Below are positions 50,837 through 61,416 of a DNA stretch of 64,000 nucleotides, in pieces. Source of the DNA: Actinopolymorpha pittospori. GTDB taxonomy: Bacteria > Actinomycetota > Actinomycetes > Propionibacteriales > Actinopolymorphaceae. The stretch's first letter is position 1; the number at the start of each line of letters is the position of its first letter. Below the pieces are notes generated by a model, which had not been told where the DNA came from, did not search any database, and saw only the letters and a list, made by a program, of their open reading frames with translations. The translations under genes were made by a program, and so were the position numbers. The stretch spans positions 1,984,001-2,048,000 of the forward strand of contig NZ_JADBEM010000001.1 of the NCBI RefSeq assembly GCF_014873875.1, in the 5' to 3' direction.

Positions 50837-52080
50837 GGCATCTCCTCATCGACCTGACTCCCCTGCGGGTCTCGCCGGCGTTCCGCAGGTTGTGGCTCGG
50901 TCAGGCGCTGTCCGGGCTCGGCGGTCACATGGCGATGGTCGCGGTGATGTTCCAGGTCTGGCAGCTGACCCGGAGCACGGTCTGGACCGGCGCGGTCGGC
51001 CTGGCGCAGGCCGTCCCGGTCATCGCGTTCGGTCTCTTCGCCGGGACGCTCGTCGACCGCCGCGACCGGCGCCGGCTCTACCTGGTCGCCGTCGCGGGGC
51101 AGGCGGTGGGTTCGCTGGCCCTGGCGGTCCAGGCGTTCGTCGGGCTGCTCCCGGTCGGCGGGGTGCTGGCGTTGGTCGCCGTCCAGTCCTGCTTCGTCGC
51201 CTGTGCGGGCCCGGCGTCGCGCACGTTCATCCCGCGGCTGCTGCCCAAGGAGCAGGTGCCGGCCGGGCTGGTGCTCAACCGGATCTCCTTCCAGGCGGCG
51301 TTCCTGCTGGGGCCGGCGTTGGGCGGACTGCTGCTGGGCTGGCTGGGTGCCGGCGGCTGCTACCTGGTCGACGCCGCGACGTTCCTGTTCGCGTTCTACG
51401 GCGCCTTCGGGTTGCCGGCCATGCGGCCGGAGGGTGAGCTGTCGCGTCCGGGGCTGTCCGGCGTCGCGGACGGCCTGGCCTTCCTGGTCCGCAGTCCCAT
51501 GGTGCGAGGAGCGCTCCTCACCGACCTCGCCGCCACCGTCCTGTCGATGCCGATCAGCCTGTTTCCCCTGGTCAACGCCGAACGGTTCGGGAACGACCCG
51601 CGCACCCTCGGGCTGTTCCTGTCCGCGATCGCCGTCGGCGGGGTCACGGCCTCGCTCCTCTCGGGCACGTTCACCCGGTACCGCCCAGGCCTGGTGATGC
51701 TCTGCGGCTCCGCGGTCTGGGGCGGGGCGATCGCGTTGTTCGGGGTCGCTCCGAACCCGTGGCTGGGACTGGTGTTCCTGGCGGTCGCGGGCGCCGCCGA
51801 CACCCTCGCGGTGGTCTCCCGCGGCACCATCGTCCAGCTGCACACCCCAGACGCCCTGCTCGGCCGGGTGGTCGCCGCCGAGCAGATCGTCGGGCAGGGC
51901 GGACCCGACCTCGGCAACATGCGTGGCGGTCTGGTCGCGGGCGCGACGTCAGGGGTGACCGCCCTGGTGAGCGGTGGCCTGCTGTGCGTGGCCGCGGTGG
52001 CACTCGTCGGTGCGACCACGGCCGAACTCGCCGGCCGCCGGCCGCGCGTTCGCCCCGCCCCGCCTGGAATGTCGGGCTGA
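50833..52080 (+). CDS. Major facilitator superfamily exporter (EntS-like)
   Basis: A 415-residue permease with about twelve helices: [40 protein letters not shown] (the loop 2-3 motif A, GxLvDRxdRR), and [20 protein letters not shown] between helices 4 and 5. It resembles the EntS/MDR exporters. The GTG at 50833 overlaps the regulator stop (GTGA). Substrate unknown; siderophore or drug export is inferred from the subfamily only. Confidence 0.88.
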   Translation: MRHLLIDLTPLRVSPAFRRLWLGQALSGLGGHMAMVAVMFQVWQLTRSTVWTGAVGLAQAVPVIAFGLFAGTLVDRRDRRRLYLVAVAGQAVGSLALAVQAFVGLLPVGGVLALVAVQSCFVACAGPASRTFIPRLLPKEQVPAGLVLNRISFQAAFLLGPALGGLLLGWLGAGGCYLVDAATFLFAFYGAFGLPAMRPEGELSRPGLSGVADGLAFLVRSPMVRGALLTDLAATVLSMPISLFPLVNAERFGNDPRTLGLFLSAIAVGGVTASLLSGTFTRYRPGLVMLCGSAVWGGAIALFGVAPNPWLGLVFLAVAGAADTLAVVSRGTIVQLHTPDALLGRVVAAEQIVGQGGPDLGNMRGGLVAGATSGVTALVSGGLLCVAAVALVGATTAELAGRRPRVRPAPPGMSG

Positions 52081-52175
52081 ACCGGACGGAGCCGACGTCT
52101 GGTGGGGTCCCGGACTTTCCCGAACGGGCGCCGATTACGTCGCTGCATCCTGGCCGAAGGGGCAAGCTGGAGAGC

Positions 52176-53378
<1,203 letters not shown>

Positions 53379-53393
53379 GCGCGACGTCCGTGA

Positions 53394-54044
53394 TCAGGCG
53401 GGGTCGGGGGCGTGGGTCTCGTCCCAGGCGCGGGTGAGCGCCTCGCTGAAGAGCTCGACCGGCTGCGCGCCGGAGACGCCGTACCGGTCGGCGACGACGA
53501 AGAACGGTACGCCGTTGGCGCCGAGTTCCTGCGCCTCGCGTGCGTCGGCGACCACGTCGTCGGCGTAGGTCCCCTGCTCCAGGGTTCGACGCGCCTCGTC
53601 CGGGTCGAGGCCGGCTTCGGCGGCGAGATCCACCAGCGAGTCGTGGTCGAACAGTGACCGGTGTTCGGTGAACTGGGCGCGGTAGAACCGCTCGACCACC
53701 GCGTCCTGGAGGCCACGCTCCTTGCCCAGGTGCAGGAGTCGGTGCGCGTCCGCGGTGTTGCCCGACAGGCTGCCCTTGAGGTGGTACTCGAGCCCTTCCT
53801 CGGTCGCGAGGCCCTCCAGCCTGACCTGTTGGGCCCGCATCTCCTCGATCGACATGCCGTACTTCGCGGCCAGCTGCTCGACCTGGTGTTCGGCGGTCGG
53901 GGGCGCGGTCGGGTCGAGCTGGAAGGAACGATGGACGACCTCGACGTCCGCGGCGTGTTCGAAGCCCGCGAGGGCCTTCTCGAAGCGGCGCTTACCGAGG
54001 TAACACCACGGACAGACCAGATCGGCCCAGATCTCTACCCGCAC
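53394..54044 (-). CDS. DsbA family oxidoreductase (FrnE-like)
   Basis: The 216-residue cytosolic thioredoxin-fold protein starts VRVEIWADLVCPWCYLGKRR, with the CPWC active site at residues 11-14, and includes an all-alpha insertion and the conserved GVPFFVVADRYGVSGAQPVE near the C terminus. FrnE-type proteins have polyketide- or stress-related disulfide or isomerase roles; the substrate is not known here. GTG 54044 has GGAAGGA upstream; the frame is open further but contains no domain. No signal peptide is present, so it is not a periplasmic DsbA. Confidence 0.9.
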   Translation of the reverse strand: MRVEIWADLVCPWCYLGKRRFEKALAGFEHAADVEVVHRSFQLDPTAPPTAEHQVEQLAAKYGMSIEEMRAQQVRLEGLATEEGLEYHLKGSLSGNTADAHRLLHLGKERGLQDAVVERFYRAQFTEHRSLFDHDSLVDLAAEAGLDPDEARRTLEQGTYADDVVADAREAQELGANGVPFFVVADRYGVSGAQPVELFSEALTRAWDETHAPDPA

Positions 54045-54210
54045 GGAAGGTCCTTCCACTACTCGACGTATGGGCTCGGGTACGGCGGTGGCACACCGCA
54101 CCACCGAGCCTCCACGCAAGGATGCGGCACCTGTCCCGGCAGCGCCGCGGGGCCCTCCGCTATTCCGGGTGATCAGTCGTTCGGGACGCTCGGCCGGGCG
54201 CGACTGACCC

Positions 54211-56322
54211 TCAGGGCCGACCGATCGACACCCGCACGGGCGCGCTGGTCTCGACGGTGGCGGTGCCGTCGCCCGCCACCGAGACGCTGAGCGGGTGGCC
54301 GGCGATCCGTAGTCCGCTGACTCCGAGCGGCCACCAGTCGGAGTACGCCGGGTCCGGCGCGATCCGCAGCGTCCCGCCCGGTACGTCGGCGTCCAGGCCC
54401 AGCGCCGCGGACAGCAGCGCCACCGCGGCCGCTGCCGACCAGGCCTGCGGCCGGCAGGAGGCCGGGTAGGCGAGTACGGCGTCCCCGGCCCGCGCGTCCG
54501 TGCCGGCGAGGAGTTCGGGCAGCCGGTACTCGAAGGACGGCCCGACCCGGACCAGCCCCGCGGCAAGCGACGCGGCGGCCCGGTGCTGGCCCGCCCGGGC
54601 GAGGCCGAGGACGCCGATCGCGGTGTCGTGCGGCCACACCGAGCCGGCGTGGTAGCCGAGCGGGTTGAACCCGGCGACGTCCGCGCTCATGGTGCGCAGG
54701 CCGTACCCGCAGTCGAGGTCGGGTTCGGCGAGCCGGGCCGCCACCTGCGCGGACTCCGCGGCGTCGAGCAGGCCGGTGCCGAGCAGGTGACCGAGGTTGG
54801 ACGTCGCGGTGGCCACTGGCGCCTTCGTGCCGTCCAGCGCGATCGCCGGGAAGCGACCGCGCGCGTCGGAGACCCAGAACGTCGTACGGAACCGCTCGCG
54901 CAACGCCCGTGCCCACTCCCGCAGCCGGTCCGCGCCGGGGCGGCCGAACGCGGTGAGCAACGCGGCCCCACCGAGCGCCGCCTCGTGGGCGTAGGCCTGC
55001 GCCTCGCTGAGGGCGATGGACGGCTTGGCGATGGTGCCGTCGGGGAACTGGATGGAGTCGCCGGAGTCCTTCCACCCCTGGTTGGCGAGCCCGTGACCGC
55101 TCTCGTCGACGTACTCGAGGAACCCGTCGCCGTCGGCGTCGGCCGGACCGACGAGCCAGCCGAGCGCGGCCTCCAGCGGGTCGAGCAGGGCGGCCACGTC
55201 GGCGGCCGGGAGTCCCCACGTCCACGCGTCGTGGAGGAGGCAGATCCACAGGGCCGTCGCGTCGATGGTCCCGAAGTAGACCGGCGGCAGCCCGGTGGGT
55301 CCGCCGACGCTGACGGGCTCCTGGCGTACCTCGTGCAGGATCTTGCCCGGCGCCTCCGCGGTGTCGGGGTCGTGGCGGGTGCCCTGGCGCCGGGCGAGGG
55401 TCCGCAGCGTGCCGCGGGCGAGGTCGGTTCCGAGGGGCAACGTGAGCCGGGCGGCCCACAGGGAGTCGCGCCCGAAGAGCGTGAAGAACCACGGGGTGCC
55501 CGCCGCGAGGAACACGTCGACCGGCGCCATCGGGTCGGCCAGCGAGAGGGCGGCCAGGTCGTCGACGCCGCGTTCGACGAGCCGCACCAGGTCGGGCGGC
55601 CCCGACACCGCGACCTCTCCCCATCCGGGTCCCTGCGGGGCGGGCAGGAACGCGTTGTCGAGCGAACCGGACGCGGTACGGGTGTCACCGGCCGCCGATC
55701 GGGTGTCGGCGGCGACGGTGAGGCGCAGGGTGACAGCCCAGCGGGCGCGGGCCGGGACGATGACCTGCCAGCCGAACCTCGCGTGGCCGTCGCCGTCGGT
55801 CGCGAGCGTGGCGTCGTAGGGCGTTTCCGGATCGGCCCGCAGTGTCACGGTGACCTGGTGGCCGGCCCAGGCGCAGACCTCCGGACCCTCCTGCGTGGCC
55901 GGCAGGGCCGGCGGTGTGGCCCCGTGCTTCACCTCGTCCATCGCCGCGAGATCGACCCCGGCGCGGACCGAGAGGGTGCAGGTCACCGGTGTGCGGGCGG
56001 CGTTGACCAGGACGAGGCGCTCCTCGATCCCGTCGGCGTGCGCGCGGCGTTCGCGTTCGAGCCGCACGGTGGGATCAGCGCCCGGGTCGCCGAGGTTGCG
56101 CACCACGGCGACGAACCTGGTCAGGTCCGCCGACACCAGCTGGTGTCCGACCGGAGCGGGCTCGTCGCCGTCGACGTCCACCACCAGGGTCGAGAGCACC
56201 CGTCGGTCGTGCAGCAGCACACCCTGGACACCGCCGGGACGGATCTGCCCGTCCGGGCCGGACAGCGCGACGGCGGGCGCTCGCACGCAACTGACCAGGT
56301 CATGGAGGAACGGCTGGCGCAT
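54211..56322 (-). CDS. Amylo-alpha-1,6-glucosidase (glycogen debranching)-type protein
   Basis: A 703-residue protein with an N-terminal beta-sandwich (about 1-220, GDE-type N domain: MRQPFLHDLVSCVRAPAVAL, GVLLHDRRVLSTLVVDVDGD) and a C-terminal alpha/alpha six-barrel. Landmarks are GTPWFFTLFGRDSLWAARLT, YFGTIDATALWICLLHDAW, NQGWKDSGDSIQFPDGTIAK, GYHAGSVWPHDTAIGVLGLA and YPASCRPQAWSAAAAVALL. The likely catalytic acids lie in the GRDS, DATALW and KDSGD segments. Members are called glycogen debranching enzymes, though many may act on other alpha-glucosides. ATG 56322 has GAGGAG 7 nt upstream. Confidence 0.88.
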   Translation of the reverse strand: MRQPFLHDLVSCVRAPAVALSGPDGQIRPGGVQGVLLHDRRVLSTLVVDVDGDEPAPVGHQLVSADLTRFVAVVRNLGDPGADPTVRLERERRAHADGIEERLVLVNAARTPVTCTLSVRAGVDLAAMDEVKHGATPPALPATQEGPEVCAWAGHQVTVTLRADPETPYDATLATDGDGHARFGWQVIVPARARWAVTLRLTVAADTRSAAGDTRTASGSLDNAFLPAPQGPGWGEVAVSGPPDLVRLVERGVDDLAALSLADPMAPVDVFLAAGTPWFFTLFGRDSLWAARLTLPLGTDLARGTLRTLARRQGTRHDPDTAEAPGKILHEVRQEPVSVGGPTGLPPVYFGTIDATALWICLLHDAWTWGLPAADVAALLDPLEAALGWLVGPADADGDGFLEYVDESGHGLANQGWKDSGDSIQFPDGTIAKPSIALSEAQAYAHEAALGGAALLTAFGRPGADRLREWARALRERFRTTFWVSDARGRFPAIALDGTKAPVATATSNLGHLLGTGLLDAAESAQVAARLAEPDLDCGYGLRTMSADVAGFNPLGYHAGSVWPHDTAIGVLGLARAGQHRAAASLAAGLVRVGPSFEYRLPELLAGTDARAGDAVLAYPASCRPQAWSAAAAVALLSAALGLDADVPGGTLRIAPDPAYSDWWPLGVSGLRIAGHPLSVSVAGDGTATVETSAPVRVSIGRP

Positions 56323-56579
56323 CCACACTCTCCTCACGGGACGACGGGCCGGGACGCCGAGCCGACAGTCTGGCCGGTCACACCCCCGGACCGCATCCCC
56401 GCCGCCTCCCTCAGCCTCGTCGCCGCGGCGTCTCCCCGCCCAGTCCCGACCCCGTCCCCACCTGTCCTGCCGGTGCCCACCCCGGGACTGAACGCCGGGC
56501 GCGGCGGGTAGCGTCACCAGAAGACTTGTCACGCCCGGTGCCGTCGATCGAAGTCACGTCGAGTGTGGGTGAGGACCGT

Positions 56580-58715
56580 ATGACAGACGCGGTGCGGTAC
56601 GACCGGGACGCGGACGGTGTTGTCACGCTGACCCTCGACCAGCCCGGCCAGTCGGCGAACGTGATGAACGCCGACTACGTCACCGCCATGGGCGCGGCGC
56701 TGGACCGCCTCGAACACGACCGAGACGCCGGCGACGTCCGCGGGGTCGTCGTGACCTCGGCCAAGTCGACTTTCTTCGCCGGCGGCGACCTCGAGCTGCT
56801 GCGCGACGTCACCAGCCACAACGTCGCCGACTTCCGCCGGTTCCTCGACCACGCCAAGGGTCAGCTGCGCCGGCTGGAGACGCTCGGCCGTCCCGTCGTC
56901 GCGGCGATCAACGGCTCGGCCCTCGGTGGCGGTCTGGAGATCGCCCTCGCCTGCCACCACCGGATCGTGCTCGACGATCCCGCGGTCAAGCTCGGCTTCC
57001 CGGAGGTGACCCTCGGTCTGCTTCCGGGTGGGGGCGGCACGGTCCGTTCCGTGCGCCTGCTCGGCCTGACCGCCGCGCTGCCGCTGCTGGTGGAGGGGAC
57101 GCAACTGCGCCCGGGCGCCGCGCTGGACCTCGGACTCGTCCACGACCTCGCCAACTCGCCGGAGAACCTGCTGGCGAAGGCCCGCGCGTGGGTCGACACC
57201 GCCGCCGAGTCCGAGCCCGCCCAGCCCTGGGATCGCAAGGGCTTCCGGATCCCGGGCCTTCGACTCGGCGACGCGCAGTCCTACGCCGCCCTGTCCGCGG
57301 CCCCGGCCATGCTCGCCAAGCGCACCCACGGCGCCTACCCCGCGCCCGAGCGCATCCTGGCCGCCGCGGTGGAAGGCGCGTTCGTCGACGTCGACACGGC
57401 CTTGGAGATCGAGAGCAGGTACTTCCTCGAACTCCTTACCGGCCAGGTCGCCAAGAACATGATCTGCACCCTGTGGTTCGGACGGAACGAGGTGGCGCGC
57501 GGCGCGTCGAAGCCGACCGGGTACGACAAGCGTCCGGTGCGCCGGCTCGGCGTGCTCGGCGCCGGGATGATGGGCTCCGGCATCGCCCACGTCAGCGCGT
57601 ACGCCGGCATCGAGGTCGTGCTCAAGGACGTCTCCGCCGACGCCGCGCAGGCCGGCCGCTACCGCGTCGTGGCCCTGCTGGAGGAACGCGTCGCCAAGGG
57701 CACGCTGACACCGGAGCGGCGCGACGAGGTGCTCGCCCGGATCGTCCCGACCGAGAACCAGGCCGACCTCGCCGGCTGCGATCTGATCATCGAGGCGGTG
57801 TTCGAGGATCGCGGCTTGAAGAACTCCGTCCTGGCCGCCGCGGAGTCGACCGCCCTGCCCGAGGCGCTCATCGCGTCCAACACCTCGACGCTGCCCATCA
57901 CCGGGCTGGCGGCGGCGGTGCGCTCACCCGAGCGCTTCGTCGGGCTGCACTTCTTCTCCCCGGTCCACAAGATGCCGCTCGTGGAGATCATCCGCGGTGA
58001 GCAGACCTCGCCGGTCACGCTGGCGCGGGCGTTCGACTACGTGCGCCAGATCGGCAAGCTGCCCATCATCGTGGGCGACAGTCGCGGCTTCTTCACCTCG
58101 CGCGTCTTCGGGACCTACGTCAACGAGGGCATCGCGATGGTCGTCGAGGGCGTCCCGCCGGCCGTCGTCGAGAACACCGCCCGCCGGGCCGGCTTCCCGG
58201 TGGGGCCGCTCGCGGTCGCCGACGAGGTGAGTCTGGCGTTGCTGGCCCGCGTCCGGGCCCAGGAGGTGGCCGACCTCGAGGCCGCCGGTGAGTCCCCGGT
58301 CGCGCATCCGGCCCACGACGTGGTCGAGGCCATGGCGGGTGAGCTGAACCGGCCGGGCAAGGCCGCCGGCGCGGGCTTCTACGACTATCCGCGCGACGGC
58401 GGGCGCAAGCGGTTGTGGCCCGGGCTCGCGGACCGTTTCGCGGTGGGGGCCGGCGACGTACGGCCGGAGGACGTCCGCGACCGGCTGCTGTTCGTGCAGG
58501 CCCTGGAGACCCTGCGCTGCCTGAACGAGGGCGTGGTGCAGACGGCGCGCGACGCGAACGTCGGGACCGTCTTCGGCATCGGTTACCCCTCCTGGACCGG
58601 CGGCGCCGCGCAGTTCGTGGAGGCCTACGGCGGTCGGGCGGCGTTCGCGGCCCGGGCGAAGGAACTGATGGCGCGCTACGGAGAACGGTTCCAGCCGCCG
58701 CCAATCAAGCGTTGA
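56580..58715 (+). CDS. fadB: Multifunctional enoyl-CoA hydratase/3-hydroxyacyl-CoA dehydrogenase (FadB type)
   Basis: The 711-residue trifunctional-type alpha subunit hydrates enoyl-CoA and oxidises 3-hydroxyacyl-CoA. The N-terminal crotonase domain has INGSALGGGLEIALACHHRI and FPEVTLGLLPGGGGTVRSVR with both catalytic Glu. The Rossmann domain starts LGVLGAGMMGSGIAHVSAYA, with HFFSPVHKMPLVEIIRGE carrying the dehydrogenase His, and two C-terminal 3HCDH helical domains follow. Both active sites look intact. The ATG at 56580 has GAGG 5 nt upstream. With the thiolase at 52176 and the acyl-CoA dehydrogenase at 60222 it supplies most beta-oxidation steps. Confidence 0.94.
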   Translation: MTDAVRYDRDADGVVTLTLDQPGQSANVMNADYVTAMGAALDRLEHDRDAGDVRGVVVTSAKSTFFAGGDLELLRDVTSHNVADFRRFLDHAKGQLRRLETLGRPVVAAINGSALGGGLEIALACHHRIVLDDPAVKLGFPEVTLGLLPGGGGTVRSVRLLGLTAALPLLVEGTQLRPGAALDLGLVHDLANSPENLLAKARAWVDTAAESEPAQPWDRKGFRIPGLRLGDAQSYAALSAAPAMLAKRTHGAYPAPERILAAAVEGAFVDVDTALEIESRYFLELLTGQVAKNMICTLWFGRNEVARGASKPTGYDKRPVRRLGVLGAGMMGSGIAHVSAYAGIEVVLKDVSADAAQAGRYRVVALLEERVAKGTLTPERRDEVLARIVPTENQADLAGCDLIIEAVFEDRGLKNSVLAAAESTALPEALIASNTSTLPITGLAAAVRSPERFVGLHFFSPVHKMPLVEIIRGEQTSPVTLARAFDYVRQIGKLPIIVGDSRGFFTSRVFGTYVNEGIAMVVEGVPPAVVENTARRAGFPVGPLAVADEVSLALLARVRAQEVADLEAAGESPVAHPAHDVVEAMAGELNRPGKAAGAGFYDYPRDGGRKRLWPGLADRFAVGAGDVRPEDVRDRLLFVQALETLRCLNEGVVQTARDANVGTVFGIGYPSWTGGAAQFVEAYGGRAAFAARAKELMARYGERFQPPPIKR

Positions 58716-58740
58716 GCCTTGATTAGTGGTGATCAAGGCT
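58715..58740. promoter_or_regulatory. Inverted repeat upstream of the SatD-like gene
   Basis: AGCCTTGAT (58715-58723) pairs with ATCAAGGCT (58732-58740), 8-nt loop. It starts at the fadB stop and lies 54 bp before the SatD-like gene, so it may terminate fadB or serve as an operator for the SatD-like regulator. A related CAATCAAG lies just before it. Confidence 0.5.
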
Positions 58741-58793
58741 GCTGCCTGGATATTCTCGGCCCTCGTCCCGCATCTGTGAGATCGGAGGGTCAG

Positions 58794-59402
58794 ATGCTCG
58801 TTCTGACGCTCGACCAGCGGGCCAGCCGTCACCAGGAGGACAAGATCGACGGCCTGCTCGGGAAGCTGCAGGGCAGCCCCTGGGCGGCCCGGTTCGTCCG
58901 CGCCTTCGAGCGGACCGCCGGCGACGAGGTGCAGGGCCTGCTCGACGAGCCTGACGACGTGGTCGACGTCGTACTTCACCTCGTCCGCACGGGGGACTGG
59001 TACGCGGGGGTCGGCGTGGGCCCGGTGCGTGAACCGATTCCGACGAGTGTGCGGGCCGCGGCCGGGCCGGCGTTCGTGAACGCGCGCAAGGCCGTCGAGC
59101 GCGCCAAGGGGAGTGCCGCCCGGTTGGCCGTCGTCGGACCCGACGTGGTGAGCGCGGGCGACGCCGAGGCGTTGCTGGCACTCTTGTCCGCGGTGGTGCA
59201 ACGCCGGAGACCGCAGGGCTGGGAGGTGGTCGACCTGATCAGGCAGGGTCTGGCCCAAAAGGACGTCGCCGCCGACCTCAAGATCAGCCCGCAGGCGGTC
59301 AGTCAGCGGCTCCGCTCGGCCCTGTGGCAGGAGGAGCGACGGGCCCGTCCGGTCGCGGGCCGGCTGCTCGGTGTGGCCGACCGGGCGAAGGGACGCGGAT
59401 GA
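58794..59402 (+). CDS. SatD-like regulatory protein with C-terminal helix-turn-helix
   Basis: The 202-residue protein shows the SatD pattern: DQRASRHQEDKIDGLLGKL at the start, TAGDEVQGLLDEPDDVVDVV (the GDEFQGLL motif), YAGVGVGPVREPIPTSVRAA, then GPAFVNARKAVERAK (the GIG...DGPAF..AR pattern), and a helix-turn-helix LAQKDVAADLKISPQAVSQR then LRSALW. SatD is named from an acid-tolerance locus in streptococci; its mechanism is unclear. ATG 58794 has GGAGG 6 nt upstream; the frame is open 75 bases upstream without a site. It overlaps the membrane protein gene by 4 nt. Confidence 0.8.
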   Translation: MLVLTLDQRASRHQEDKIDGLLGKLQGSPWAARFVRAFERTAGDEVQGLLDEPDDVVDVVLHLVRTGDWYAGVGVGPVREPIPTSVRAAAGPAFVNARKAVERAKGSAARLAVVGPDVVSAGDAEALLALLSAVVQRRRPQGWEVVDLIRQGLAQKDVAADLKISPQAVSQRLRSALWQEERRARPVAGRLLGVADRAKGRG

Positions 59403-60148
59403 ACGGCTGGGCGGCACTGGCTCTCATCGTCCTCATCGTCTTGATGGTGATCTGCCTCGCCGCGTGGAATCCGGCGTACTCCCAACGCCTCGACCGCTCC
59501 CGCTGGTGGGTCGTCGTGGTCGTCTTCGCGGCTCTGCTCGCCCTGGCGGGCCTGCTCGCGACCGGCGCGTCCGACGTGGAACGCGCGGGCCACGTCGCGG
59601 CCGTGGTGCTCGCCGTGGTGGTCGCCGTCGCCGGCGGCGCGCCGGTGACCAGCGCGATCCTGCGCGGGGCCGAGCAGTCGGGGATGCCGGACATCACCCA
59701 CCCGACCGCGCCCGGCCCGGTGCCACCGACCGGCCCCGCCACCGGTGCCTCCGGTCCCCCCGGTGGGGTGGGCCCGGGAGGTCCCGCCGGCGGCTATTCG
59801 TCCGGGTTGGGTGGCGGCTCGGGTCAGGGTGGCCCGGGTGGTCAGGGCGGTCAGGGCGCCACGCGGCGTCTCACCGGAGGAGCCGCGCCGCCACCGCACC
59901 AGCCCGCACCCGGTCGGCCGGTCCTACGCGGCGGCGTGTGGATCGGAGCCCTGGAGCGCGCCGCTGTGGCGAGCTGCCTGCTGGCCGGCTTCGGCGAGGG
60001 CGTCGCGATCGTCCTCGCGGTGAAGGGCCTCGGCCGCTACCCCGAACTCCGCGCGCCGGGCGCGGCCGAGCGGTTCATCATCGGCACGTTCACGAGCCTG
60101 CTCTGGGCCGGCGGAGCGGCCGGCGTCGCGTCGCTCCTGCTGCGCTGA
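59399..60148 (+). CDS. Membrane partner protein of the SatD-like gene
   Basis: A 249-residue membrane protein: two N-terminal helices (ALALIVLIVLMVICLAA and WWVVVVVFAALLALAGLLA), a third (AAVVLAVVVAVAGGAPV), a long Gly/Pro-rich cytoplasmic or external loop (about 95-175), and two C-terminal helices (AAVASCLLAGFGEGVAIVLA, FIIGTFTSLLWAGGAAGVAS). I recognise no family beyond the frequent pairing with SatD-like genes. The ATG overlaps the SatD-like stop (ATGA), so the two are coupled and probably work together at the membrane. Confidence 0.75.
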   Translation: MNGWAALALIVLIVLMVICLAAWNPAYSQRLDRSRWWVVVVVFAALLALAGLLATGASDVERAGHVAAVVLAVVVAVAGGAPVTSAILRGAEQSGMPDITHPTAPGPVPPTGPATGASGPPGGVGPGGPAGGYSSGLGGGSGQGGPGGQGGQGATRRLTGGAAPPPHQPAPGRPVLRGGVWIGALERAAVASCLLAGFGEGVAIVLAVKGLGRYPELRAPGAAERFIIGTFTSLLWAGGAAGVASLLLR

Positions 60149-60221
60149 GCGCAGACCACCGACGCGACCGCTTCGTCCCGGGACGTTTACCCGCTCTTCA
60201 CAACGCGGCAGGATCGTTGCC

Positions 60222-61382
60222 ATGCGGGCACCTGGGTACTACGACGCCGACCACGAAGCGTTCCGGAGCTCGTTCCGGGAGTTCTGTGCCCGTGAGGTGG
60301 TGCCGAGACAGCCGGGCTGGGACAAGGCCGGCCTGGTCGACCACGAGGTCTGGCTGGCCGCCGGCCGGCAGGGATTCCTGGTCCCGGCCGCGGACGAGGC
60401 CTACGGCGGGCTCGGCATCCACGACCTGCGCTACGAGCAGGTGATGATGGAGGAGTTGGCCGCCGTCCACGAGTCGGGTTTCGGGCTGCCCCTGCACAAC
60501 GGAATCGTCGCGCCGTACCTCATCCACGCCGGTACGCGGAACCAGAAGCGGCGCTACCTCACCCGCGCGGTGACCGGGGAGAGCGTCCTCGCGATCGCCA
60601 TCACCGAGCCGGAGGCCGGCTCCGACGCGGCCGCCCTGCGCACGCGAGCCGTCGACGCGGGCGACCACTGGGTCCTCGACGGCGCCAAGACGTTCATCTC
60701 CAACGGCATCACCGCCGACCTCGTCGTCGTGGCGGCGCGCACCGACCCCGACCGACGGCACGGCATCGGACTGTTCCTGGTCGAGACCGAGACGCCGGGC
60801 TTCACCCGGGGACGCAAGCTGGACAAGCTCGGCCTGCGTACCCAGGACACCGCCGAGTTGTTCTTCGACGGCTGCCGCGTCCCGAAGGAGAACGTGCTCG
60901 GCAACCCCGCCGAGGGCTTCGCCCACGTGGTGCGCCTCTTCGCGCAGGAACGCCTGGTCGTGGCGATGAGCGCGGTCGCCGGTGCCCAGGTCGCGCTGCG
61001 CGACACGCTGGCCTACGTGCAGGAGCGGCAGGCGTTCGGCCGCCCCCTCGCGGCGTTCCAGGACACGAGGTTCCGGCTCGCGCAGATGCGCACCGAGATC
61101 GACGTCGCGCAGGCCTACGTCGACCAGTGCGTCCTCGCCGCCAACACCGGAGCCCTGGACGCCGCGTCGGCCGCCCAGGCGAAGCTGTTCGCGACCGAGA
61201 TGCTCGGTCGGGTCGTCGACGACTGCGTGCAGATGCACGGCGGCTACGGGTACATGTGGGAGTACCCCATCTGCCGCGCCTACGCCGACGCCCGCGTCCA
61301 GCGCATCTACGCCGGCACCTCGGAGATCATGAAGGACATCATCAGCCGGGCGATGCTCGACACACCTTCCGGTGCGCGGTGA
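60222..61382 (+). CDS. Acyl-CoA dehydrogenase
   Basis: The 386-residue FAD enzyme performs the first step of acyl-CoA oxidation. It has FRSSFREFCAREVVP, FLVPAADEAYGGLGIHDLRY, IAITEPEAGSDAAALRTRAV and DHWVLDGAKTFISNGITADL for FAD and substrate, and YAGTSEIMKDIISRAM with the catalytic Glu at about 368. The substrate chain length cannot be told; the position of the Glu matches short- and medium-chain enzymes. The following CoA transferase gene starts 34 bp after its stop and is probably co-transcribed. Confidence 0.93.
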   Translation: MRAPGYYDADHEAFRSSFREFCAREVVPRQPGWDKAGLVDHEVWLAAGRQGFLVPAADEAYGGLGIHDLRYEQVMMEELAAVHESGFGLPLHNGIVAPYLIHAGTRNQKRRYLTRAVTGESVLAIAITEPEAGSDAAALRTRAVDAGDHWVLDGAKTFISNGITADLVVVAARTDPDRRHGIGLFLVETETPGFTRGRKLDKLGLRTQDTAELFFDGCRVPKENVLGNPAEGFAHVVRLFAQERLVVAMSAVAGAQVALRDTLAYVQERQAFGRPLAAFQDTRFRLAQMRTEIDVAQAYVDQCVLAANTGALDAASAAQAKLFATEMLGRVVDDCVQMHGGYGYMWEYPICRAYADARVQRIYAGTSEIMKDIISRAMLDTPSGAR

Positions 61383-61416
61383 CGAGCCCGGGGACGACGA
61401 GCCTGGGGACGACGAG

